Assembly (NCBI GenBank): GCA_903866425.1
Contig: CAIPNN010000158.1
Coordinates: forward strand, 1 to 5,095
From: an uncultured Actinomycetes bacterium
GTDB lineage: Bacteria; Actinomycetota; Thermoleophilia; Miltoncostaeales; Miltoncostaeaceae
Direction: 5' to 3'
Length of the DNA: 5,095 bases
Positions 1-4,230 of the stretch are shown one piece after another (the stretch's first letter is position 1; every line of letters starts with the position of its first letter). A program made the position numbers and the translations under genes. The notes below the pieces were generated by a model. That model was not told where the DNA came from. It was given only the letters and a program-made list of their open reading frames with translations, and searched no databases.

Positions 1-99
1 GCAGGGCGTGCCTTGGCTGCCGCAGTGATTCCCGTGGCGCTCGGCGCGCGCCTTGCCGGCCGGGGTAGCCAGCTGGTCACGCTGGCGCACCGCACGTAG
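1..99 (+). CDS. Possible 3' end of an unidentified plus-strand gene (partial)
   Basis: Frame 1 is open from the window edge through 32 codons to a TAG at 97-99. It is the only plus-strand frame open this far; the other two stop within the first 70 bases. Third positions are mostly G or C, as in the other genes here. The visible tail is rich in Ala, Gly, Val and Leu and ends LVTLAHRT. If real, the gene converges on the phosphoesterase gene with only six bases between the two stop codons. The piece is too short to assign a family, and in GC-rich DNA a 99-base open frame can occur by chance. Confidence 0.35.
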   Translation, partial: AGRALAAAVIPVALGARLAGRGSQLVTLAHRT

Positions 100-105
100 G
101 AGCGG

Positions 106-789
106 CTACTCGCCTTTTGGGTGCTTCGGGTCGCGCGGTGGTGCCAGCGGCGCGTCGACGTATTCGATTGCCGCGTGGATGCGGTCCTTCTTGTCGACCT
201 CGAGCAGGGCCCAGGTGGGGCGCGGGTTGTCGGCCGTGCCCTCGCCCACGCTGCCGGCGTTTACGACGAGACGCCCCTTGACCTCGCGGATCATGGGGGA
301 GTGGGTATGGGCCACCACAAGCACATCTGCGCCGAGGGCATCCATCATCGCGATGATCTCCTTGTCGGTGGCGTCCTTGTGCACCTTGCCCGGAGGCACT
401 GTGCGATCGCCGTGAAGCACCACCACGCGGTGGGGGCCGAGGTCGGCCTCAACCATGGCGGGCAGGTTGGCGAGCCAGGCCGCGTCGGCGTCTGGCAGCA
501 CCGCGCGGGTCCAGGTGCGGGTGCCCGGTCGCATGCCACGCAACTCGGTGTCGGGCTTCAGCTTCTTGTTTGACACCCGGCGGTCGGTGTTGCCACCCAC
601 GACGGGCCAGCCTGTGGCGCGCACCCGGTGGATGCACTCCTCGGGCTCAAGACCTCGCAGCACGATGTCGCCCGTACACACCGCGTTATCGATACCCGCA
701 TCGGCGATGGCCGCGAGCACGGCATCGAGCGCCTTCAGGTTTCCGTGGATGTCTCCGAAGAGCGCGAGTCGGCGAGCGGGCTTGCCCAT
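106..789 (-). CDS. Calcineurin-like metallophosphoesterase (YfcE/MJ0936-type family)
   Basis: A 227-residue cytoplasmic protein of the binuclear-metal phosphoesterase superfamily, which hydrolyses phosphomono- or phosphodiesters; the substrate here is unknown. The metal-binding motifs are present in order: GDIHGN at residues 12-17 (D13, H15), GD at 40-41, GGNTD at 65-69 (N67), LHGD at 125-128 (H126) and AHTH at 160-163 (H161, H163). The last is usually GHTH, so A160 is a mild departure, but the metal-binding histidines are kept. The length and the closing NAGSVGE segment (177-183) fit the small single-domain YfcE-like group. There is no signal peptide or membrane segment. The ATG at 789 is preferred because residue 8 begins the first beta strand and a TAGCGT hexamer lies 7 bases upstream, as expected for a leaderless mRNA; no Shine-Dalgarno is seen. 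The gene stands alone, with no partner that would reveal its substrate. Confidence 0.88.
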   Translation of the reverse strand: MGKPARRLALFGDIHGNLKALDAVLAAIADAGIDNAVCTGDIVLRGLEPEECIHRVRATGWPVVGGNTDRRVSNKKLKPDTELRGMRPGTRTWTRAVLPDADAAWLANLPAMVEADLGPHRVVVLHGDRTVPPGKVHKDATDKEIIAMMDALGADVLVVAHTHSPMIREVKGRLVVNAGSVGEGTADNPRPTWALLEVDKKDRIHAAIEYVDAPLAPPRDPKHPKGE

Positions 790-796
790 GGCCGGG

Positions 797-802
797 ACGC
801 TA
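797..802 (-). promoter_or_regulatory. Candidate -10 element of a leaderless promoter for the phosphoesterase gene
   Basis: TAGCGT on the minus strand fits TAnnnT and ends 7 bases before the ATG at 789, so transcription would start at or next to the A of the start codon. The same spacing recurs before the two other minus-strand genes. No good -35 match is seen at 16-19 bp. Confidence 0.4.
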
Positions 803-804
803 CG

Positions 805-837
805 CCGTCGGTTCGTGTGGGGTGCGAACTGTGACGG
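805..837 (-). terminator. Hairpin downstream of the pentapeptide-repeat gene
   Basis: CCGTC (805-809) pairs with GACGG (833-837), and GTTCG (811-815) pairs with CGAAC (825-829). This gives ten base pairs with a small 1/3 internal loop and a 9-base apical loop. It begins 18 bases beyond the pentapeptide gene's stop codon and could end its transcript. No U-run follows it, and it also overlaps the likely -35 area of the phosphoesterase promoter, so its role is uncertain. Confidence 0.35.
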
Positions 838-855
838 ACCGAAACTGTGTGAACG

Positions 856-1638
856 TCAGCAGCCGGTGACGGGCGCCGTGGGCGACCCATCGTTGTACCC
901 ATTGAGGGCTGGCTGACCATTGGTGCACGTGACGCCCTGCCACGTGACTCCGGTCCAGTTGATGCCGGAGAGATTGGTGTTGAGGAACGACACGTTGGTG
1001 AGGGTGGAATACGTGAAGTTCGCGTTCGCCAGCGACCGGTTGGACAGGTCGAGGTCGGTCAACTGCGCGTACCAGAGGTTGGCGCTTGGCCCAATGAGGT
1101 AGCCCTGGGCGAGTTGCCAGTTGGGCGGGAGGGCGGCGGGCACGCCGGTGCTCTTGCCGCTCATCACATTCCACAGGCGCGCGCCGGTGAGGGTGGCGTT
1201 CGAGAGGTTCACGTTGTGCAGCAGGGCGCTGCCCAGGTCGGCGTTTGTCAGGTTGGCGTCCGACAGATCGGCGCCGCCGAACATGGCCGTGCCATTGATC
1301 TTCGCCCCGGTGAAGTCGACCGACGTGAGGTCGGCACCGTCAAACCGCACGCTCACCATGCGCGCCCCGCGCGCGATGGCACCGTGCATGCGCGAATCAG
1401 CCAGGTGGGCCTGCGACAGGTTGGCCCTCGAGAGGTTGGCACCCTCAAGGTTGGCGTAGTTGAGGTTGACGCCCTGCAGCTTGGCGCCGCGCAGATTGGC
1501 GCCCGGGCACGACGTGTGCTTGGCGCGGGTGGGGGAGTCGACGATGCGGCACCCGTTGACCGTGCGCGCCGAGGCGGGGCCGGCGACGGCAACCGTGGCA
1601 AGCGCGACGACGGCGAGGGCGATTGCGGTGCGCTTCAT
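856..1638 (-). CDS. Secreted pentapeptide-repeat protein
   Basis: A 260-residue protein with a Sec-type signal peptide: MKR, a hydrophobic Ala/Val core, and a likely cleavage after ASA at residue 24. The mature part is mostly pentapeptide repeats of the A(N/D)LXX type, which fold as a right-handed quadrilateral beta-helix. Central residues (L, F, M, I) fall every five positions at 49-119 (15 repeats, one weak), at 125-155 (7) after a one-residue slip, and at 188-233 (10, ending in two Trp). A linker at 156-184 (SGKSTG...LPPNWQLAQGYLIGP) separates the blocks; similar linkers occur in other bacterial pentapeptide proteins. Four cysteines (30, 44, 238, 260) flank the helix and could form disulfides outside the cell. 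The function is unknown: this fold includes gyrase-binding DNA mimics such as MfpA and Qnr, but those are cytoplasmic, so that role is unlikely here. A GTG at 1647 would add three residues; ATG 1638 is preferred because TAGAGT lies 7 bases upstream. Confidence 0.88.
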   Translation of the reverse strand: MKRTAIALAVVALATVAVAGPASARTVNGCRIVDSPTRAKHTSCPGANLRGAKLQGVNLNYANLEGANLSRANLSQAHLADSRMHGAIARGARMVSVRFDGADLTSVDFTGAKINGTAMFGGADLSDANLTNADLGSALLHNVNLSNATLTGARLWNVMSGKSTGVPAALPPNWQLAQGYLIGPSANLWYAQLTDLDLSNRSLANANFTYSTLTNVSFLNTNLSGINWTGVTWQGVTCTNGQPALNGYNDGSPTAPVTGC

Positions 1639-1645
1639 GCGCCTC

Positions 1646-1651
1646 ACTCTA
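1646..1651 (-). promoter_or_regulatory. Candidate -10 element of the pentapeptide-repeat gene
   Basis: TAGAGT on the minus strand ends exactly 7 bases before the ATG at 1638, predicting a leaderless transcript. The intervening GTGAGGCGC includes GAGG, but that is only 3 bases from the ATG, close for a Shine-Dalgarno. No convincing -35 is visible. Confidence 0.4.
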
Positions 1652-1687
1652 CGCGTCAGGTGCTCACGCGCCGAGTGACGACCCGAA

Positions 1688-1717
1688 CGCCGGGGGGTGG
1701 ATGGAGTCCCCCCGGCG
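1688..1717 (-). terminator. Perfect GC-rich hairpin ending the small membrane protein gene
   Basis: CGCCGGGGGG (1688-1697) and CCCCCCGGCG (1708-1717) form a perfect 10-bp stem around a 10-base loop. On the minus strand it begins 8 bases after the TAG at 1726-1728. There is no U-tract, which is common for terminators in high-GC bacteria. It probably separates this transcript from the pentapeptide-repeat gene. Confidence 0.65.
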
Positions 1718-1725
1718 CCTGGGCC

Positions 1726-2169
1726 CTACGCCGCGCGCCTGAGCGGCTGCGCGACGGGCTCGGTGGTGATGACGACCGGGCGGAAGTCATCACGCGAGTG
1801 CACGAGGATGGGTCGGGGGCGCAGCGACCGGCGGCGCACGTCCATGCGCTCGCGGCGCTGGATGGCCCGACGACGACGTCGCTGTGCCACCGCGCGGCTG
1901 CGGAATGCTGCTGCGATGGTGATGCCGGCGGCACCCGCCAGTGGGATGAGGACAGCCGCGGCATCGCCCGGATGGGTGATGAGGGTGGATGCACCACCCG
2001 ACATGAGGCCGAGCGTGAGGCCCGCAGCGAGTGCCGCGATGCCGGCGGCACGGCCACCGGCGGGCATTGACCCCTTGCGCCTGCGGCGCGGCATGGCCGC
2101 TGCCGGCCCTGCAGGAGTGGGGTTTCCCTCGAGAGAGGGCACGAGTGAGAGATGGCGTTCCGTGTTCAT
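1726..2169 (-). CDS. Small Arg-rich two-helix membrane protein, probably SOS-controlled (unknown function)
   Basis: A 147-residue protein I do not recognise as a known family. Residues 1-40 are a Pro/Ala-rich, then basic (PRRRRK, 27-32) head. Two hydrophobic segments follow at about 41-64 and 70-89, joined by a very short THPGD turn, so it probably forms a membrane hairpin with both ends in the cytoplasm. Residues 90-119 are extremely basic (QRRRRRAIQRRERMDVRRR) and could bind nucleic acid, lipid headgroups or an acidic partner; the tail (120-147) is Pro/Val-rich. The ATG at 2169 is chosen because TACATT lies 7 bases upstream; the frame continues further upstream, but that would run into control DNA and mraZ. 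Two LexA-box-like palindromes cover its -10 and -35 regions, and it is divergent from the division operon. A role as an SOS-induced division checkpoint protein is inference only; a housekeeping membrane protein is the alternative. Confidence 0.75.
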   Translation of the reverse strand: MNTERHLSLVPSLEGNPTPAGPAAAMPRRRRKGSMPAGGRAAGIAALAAGLTLGLMSGGASTLITHPGDAAAVLIPLAGAAGITIAAAFRSRAVAQRRRRRAIQRRERMDVRRRSLRPRPILVHSRDDFRPVVITTEPVAQPLRRAA

Positions 2170-2170
2170 G

Positions 2171-2184
2171 CGAACAAATGTACG
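2171..2184. promoter_or_regulatory. LexA (SOS) box-like site 1, over the -10 region
   Basis: CGAACAAATGTACG matches the Gram-positive SOS consensus CGAACRNRYGTTCG at all positions but one (A for the second T of GTT). It begins 1 base upstream of the ATG at 2169 and contains the TACATT hexamer, so a bound repressor would block transcription start. Confidence 0.55.
2177..2182 (-). promoter_or_regulatory. Candidate -10 element of the small membrane protein gene
   Basis: TACATT on the minus strand (TAnnnT) ends 7 bases before the ATG at 2169, the same spacing as in front of the two other minus-strand genes. It lies wholly inside SOS box-like site 1. A -35 of the TTGACA kind is not evident; the second palindrome occupies that place. 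Confidence 0.45.
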
Positions 2185-2197
2185 ACGCCTCTCGGAC

Positions 2198-2211
2198 GGA
2201 ACATGTGTTCT
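2198..2211. promoter_or_regulatory. LexA (SOS) box-like site 2, over the -35 region
   Basis: GGAACATGTGTTCT contains an exact dyad, GAAC-ATGT-GTTC (2199-2210), that agrees with the core CGAACRNRYGTTCG and differs from it only at the two outer bases. Its centre is 27 bp from that of site 1. If the membrane protein mRNA starts at its ATG, this site spans about -29 to -42. Confidence 0.5.
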
Positions 2212-2271
2212 CACCGCACGATGCGTTGCGCCTGAGCCGTCGGGGGCGCACGACGTGTTGCGAGGTGCACC

Positions 2272-2330
2272 TGGGTGGCTCGATGGGGTTCGATGGAAAC
2301 AAATTGGGGAGAATGGGTTGCATTGTGGGG
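2272..2330 (+). promoter_or_regulatory. Array of MraZ-box-like TGGG repeats upstream of mraZ
   Basis: TGGG occurs at 2272, 2284, 2305, 2314 and 2326, with a degenerate TGGA at 2294, all on the plus strand and 9-12 bp apart (average 10.8). MraZ of E. coli binds TGGGN direct repeats, separated by 5 bp, in front of its own gene. The last copies flank the -35 of the mraZ promoter, which suits autorepression. The array is longer and less regular than the E. coli one, and the exact functional copies cannot be decided by eye. Confidence 0.55.
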
Positions 2331-2346
2331 AGCCGGGGGGTAGGTT
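2318..2346 (+). promoter_or_regulatory. Probable promoter of the mraZ-rsmH-ftsL-ftsI operon
   Basis: TTGCAT (2318-2323) and TAGGTT (2341-2346) stand 17 bp apart, fitting a TTGnnn/TAnnnT sigma-70-type promoter. The predicted start of transcription is at about 2353-2355, at or just before the mraZ ATG, so the mRNA would be leaderless or nearly so. The TGGG repeats at 2314 and 2326 lie on either side of the -35. Confidence 0.5.
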
Positions 2347-2354
2347 CTTTTCCG

Positions 2355-2822
2355 ATGGCACCCCGGCTTCTCAGCGGTACCTATGAGTGCAGCCTCGACG
2401 ACAGGTCGCGCGTGGCAATTCCCGCGCGTCTGCGTGAACCATTTGCCGACGGCACCGTCACCGCCTGGTGGCTTGATGAGTGCCTCGTGGTGGTGCCCCG
2501 CTTTGAGTGGCCCTCGTTCATCGAGGGCACGTTCGGGCGCATGAGCGTCCTCGACGACGACCAGCGCGAACTCAGCCGATTCCTTCTTGCCGGTGCGTTC
2601 GAGCAGGAGGGCCTCGACAAGCAGGGCCGCCTGCTGGTGCCCGCCGAGCTTCGCGAGCACGCGGGTCTCGACGGCAAGGTCAAGGTGGTCGGCGCCGGCT
2701 CGTACCTTGAGTTGTGGGACCCGGCGCGCCTGGCCGAACGCTTTGCGCGCCTCAAGGAAGACGGAGTAGCGCAGCGCGCCGCCCGCCTCGCCGCCCGTAT
2801 TACCGACGGGAGCCGGGGATGA
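2355..2822 (+). CDS. mraZ: MraZ, transcriptional regulator of the division and cell wall cluster
   Basis: A 155-residue DNA-binding protein, first gene of the dcw cluster; MraZ forms a ring-shaped oligomer and binds repeats in its own promoter. The two tandem SpoVT-AbrB-type halves are visible. The first is SGTYECSLDDRSRVAIPARL (7-26) with its DxxxR motif at D15/R19. The second is LDKQGRLLVPAELR (87-100) with D88/R92, followed by VKVVGAGSYLELWDP (109-123). The length matches the usual 140-155. The ATG at 2355 places the conserved GTYECSLDD just inside the N-terminus and has a -10-like TAGGTT 8 bases upstream; a GGGGGGTAGG stretch could be a weak, distant ribosome binding site. Earlier in-frame ATGs (for example 2283) would add unrelated residues encoded by the operator region. 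Its TGA overlaps the rsmH ATG by four bases (ATGA). Confidence 0.95.
   Translation: MAPRLLSGTYECSLDDRSRVAIPARLREPFADGTVTAWWLDECLVVVPRFEWPSFIEGTFGRMSVLDDDQRELSRFLLAGAFEQEGLDKQGRLLVPAELREHAGLDGKVKVVGAGSYLELWDPARLAERFARLKEDGVAQRAARLAARITDGSRG
2808..2812 (+). promoter_or_regulatory. Ribosome binding site of rsmH
   Basis: GGGAG lies 6 bases before the ATG at 2819, inside the end of mraZ. It fixes the rsmH start against in-frame starts further upstream, such as the ATG at 2714 within mraZ. Confidence 0.6.
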
Positions 2823-3802
2823 CCCTCGCCGGCGTCCGAACAGAGACCCTGCAGGTGGTCTCCGGTGGCGCCCCGCACGTACCCGTCCTTCTCGACCAGG
2901 TGATGGCGCTCACGGCGCCCGAGCCGGGCGAGGTGGTTGTTGACTGCACGTTCGGGGCCGGTGGGCACTCGTCGGCCATGGCCACGCGCGTGGGCCCCAC
3001 CGGCGCACTCATCGCCATTGACCGCGACCCCGAGGCGGCCACGCACTTCACCGCCCTCGAGCGCGAGTTCGCATGCCCGTCACGCCTCATCCGCGGCGAC
3101 TTCGGCACCGTGCTGGCCGATCTCGATGACGACGGCCAGCGCGCCGACGTCATCCTCATGGACCTGGGGCTCTCGAGCATGCAGGTTGACCGCCCTGAGC
3201 GCGGCTTCTCGTACTCGCGCCCGGCGCCGCTCGACATGCGCATGGACCCGTCGCTGCCGGTGTCGGCTGCCGATCTGGTGGCTGAGGCGTCCGAGGAGGA
3301 CCTCGCCCGCTGGTTCCGCGAGTTCGGTGACGAGCGCTACGCCAAGCAGATCGCCCGGGCCATCGTGCGCCGGCGCGACGCGCAGCCCATCCTCACCACG
3401 GGTGACCTGGTCGAGGTGATCCGTGGTGCCGTACCCACCCCGGCACTGTTTGCTGGCGGCCACCCCGCCCGCCGCGTGTTCCAGGCGCTGCGCATCGTGG
3501 TGAACGACGAGCTGGGCATTCTCGAGCAGGCGCTGCCGCGTGCCTTCAGCATGCTGCGCCCCGGTGGCCGCCTCGCCGTCATCTCGTTCCAGTCGCTGGA
3601 AGACCGCATCGTCAAGCGCTTCATGCGCGACCGCACCCGCGGCTGCATCTGCCCGCCCGACATGCCCGTGTGCGGATGTGGCAAGCAGCCCGAGGGGCGC
3701 ATGGTCACCCCGCGCGCGGTCAAGGCGGTCACGGCCGAGATCGCCCACAACCCGCGTGCCCACTCAGCGCGTCTGCGTGTGCTGCAGAAGGCCGACGCAT
3801 GA
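2819..3802 (+). CDS. rsmH: 16S rRNA (cytosine1402-N4)-methyltransferase RsmH (MraW)
   Basis: A 327-residue SAM-dependent methyltransferase that, in the known family, adds the N4-methyl group at C1402 of 16S rRNA in the ribosomal P site. The family pattern is complete: HVPVLLDQV (20-28), SAM motif DCTFGAGGHS (42-51), DRDP (68-71), GDFG (93-96), DLGLSSMQVD (115-124), RGFSY (128-132), PLDMRMD (137-143), YAKQIARAI (174-182), HPARRVFQALRIVVNDEL (215-232) and SFQSLEDRIVKRF (256-268). The last motif is normally SFHSLEDR; here a CAG codon at 3590-3592 gives Q258. A four-cysteine cluster (C276, C278, C285, C287) near the C-terminus resembles a metal site and is found in some RsmH proteins. The end, AHNPRAHSARLRVLQKA, is typical. 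It overlaps mraZ and ftsL by ATGA at each end, so translation is probably coupled. Confidence 0.96.
   Translation: MTLAGVRTETLQVVSGGAPHVPVLLDQVMALTAPEPGEVVVDCTFGAGGHSSAMATRVGPTGALIAIDRDPEAATHFTALEREFACPSRLIRGDFGTVLADLDDDGQRADVILMDLGLSSMQVDRPERGFSYSRPAPLDMRMDPSLPVSAADLVAEASEEDLARWFREFGDERYAKQIARAIVRRRDAQPILTTGDLVEVIRGAVPTPALFAGGHPARRVFQALRIVVNDELGILEQALPRAFSMLRPGGRLAVISFQSLEDRIVKRFMRDRTRGCICPPDMPVCGCGKQPEGRMVTPRAVKAVTAEIAHNPRAHSARLRVLQKADA
3786..3791 (+). promoter_or_regulatory. Ribosome binding site of the ftsL-like gene
   Basis: AGAAGG lies 7 bases before the ATG at 3799, inside the last codons of rsmH. It supports ATG 3799, with its ATGA overlap, over the in-frame ATG at 3670 within rsmH. 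Confidence 0.6.
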
Positions 3803-4230
3803 GTACCCGTGGCGCCACCGCACGCGTTGCCGCTCCTGCGCCGCACCACGCACCGCCGGTACGCCCGAAGCCCCGGCTCGTCCCGCCGCCGGCCACCCGC
3901 AGCCGTCGCTTTCAGCGCGTGCAGCTGCAGGGTGTGCGCCTTGCCTGGGTGGTCATCCCGTTCATCGCCATCCTCCTCGGCGGAGTGGTGTGGGTGAACG
4001 TGGCCCGCCTCAACCTCACCACACAGACCGGTCACACGGTCGACATGTACGACCAGGTGCAGGCCGATGTGCTGATCCTGCGCTCCAAGCTGGCGCAGAA
4101 GGATGGTCAGGTTGTCGACCAGGCCGCCACGCGCCTTGGAATGGTGCAGGCGCCTGGCACCGGTCTTACGTACGTCACTGTCCCGAAGGATGCCCGTGTC
4201 ACGCCTGGACAAGCGCCGAGGACGCGCTAA
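3799..4230 (+). CDS. ftsL: FtsL-like septum formation protein
   Basis: A 143-residue bitopic membrane protein. Residues 1-47 are a Pro/Arg/Ala-rich cytoplasmic region; one membrane helix spans about 48-68 (WVVIPFIAILLGGVVWVNVA). An outside coiled-coil-like stretch follows at about 76-112 (Q86, L92, L94, L98, V105), then RLGMVQAPGTGLTYV (112-126), the RLGM-plus-beta-strand end typical of FtsL/DivIC proteins. FtsL joins FtsB/DivIC and FtsQ to activate the FtsW-FtsI septal wall synthase. FtsL sequences diverge strongly, so the call rests on topology, the RLGM motif and the place between rsmH and a class B PBP gene. Its start overlaps rsmH by ATGA and its end overlaps the PBP gene by about 35 bases. 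The last 17 residues (from V126) lack similarity that I recognise. Confidence 0.82.
   Translation: MSTRGATARVAAPAPHHAPPVRPKPRLVPPPATRSRRFQRVQLQGVRLAWVVIPFIAILLGGVVWVNVARLNLTTQTGHTVDMYDQVQADVLILRSKLAQKDGQVVDQAATRLGMVQAPGTGLTYVTVPKDARVTPGQAPRTR
4185..4190 (+). promoter_or_regulatory. Ribosome binding site deciding the ftsI start
   Basis: GAAGGA lies 5 bases before the GTG at 4196, a good Shine-Dalgarno spacing. For the ATG at 4190 the same bases would abut or overlap the start codon, so GTG 4196 is favoured. Confidence 0.5.

Noticed and set aside
95..110. GTAG...CTAC inverted repeat between the convergent gene ends as a bidirectional terminator
   Set aside because: The stem has only four base pairs and no U-run on either side, so it is too weak to support.
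811..829. GTTCG-N9-CGAAC dyad as a third LexA site
   Set aside because: The half-sites point the opposite way (GTTC before GAAC) and the spacing is wrong for a LexA box; it is better explained as part of a hairpin.
856..1638. Pentapeptide protein as a Qnr/MfpA-like quinolone-resistance protein
   Set aside because: It has an N-terminal signal peptide and flanking cysteines, so it is probably exported and cannot shield cytoplasmic gyrase.
1114..2070. Long plus-strand open frame (318 codons) opposite the pentapeptide and membrane protein genes
   Set aside because: It is a shadow frame in GC-rich DNA. The minus strand of the same stretch encodes a clear signal peptide plus regular pentapeptide repeats, and the plus-strand product has no recognisable motif and crosses a hairpin and promoters.
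2031..2354. Upstream extension of mraZ (in-frame starts as far back as 2031)
   Set aside because: MraZ proteins begin a few residues before GTYE-SLDD. The extension would read through the TGGG array and the divergent gene.
2170..2361. N-terminal extension of the small membrane protein up to an ATG at 2361
   Set aside because: It would start within mraZ, run through both SOS-like boxes and the mraZ promoter, and give a non-conserved-looking leader. ATG 2169 has a -10-like hexamer at the right distance.
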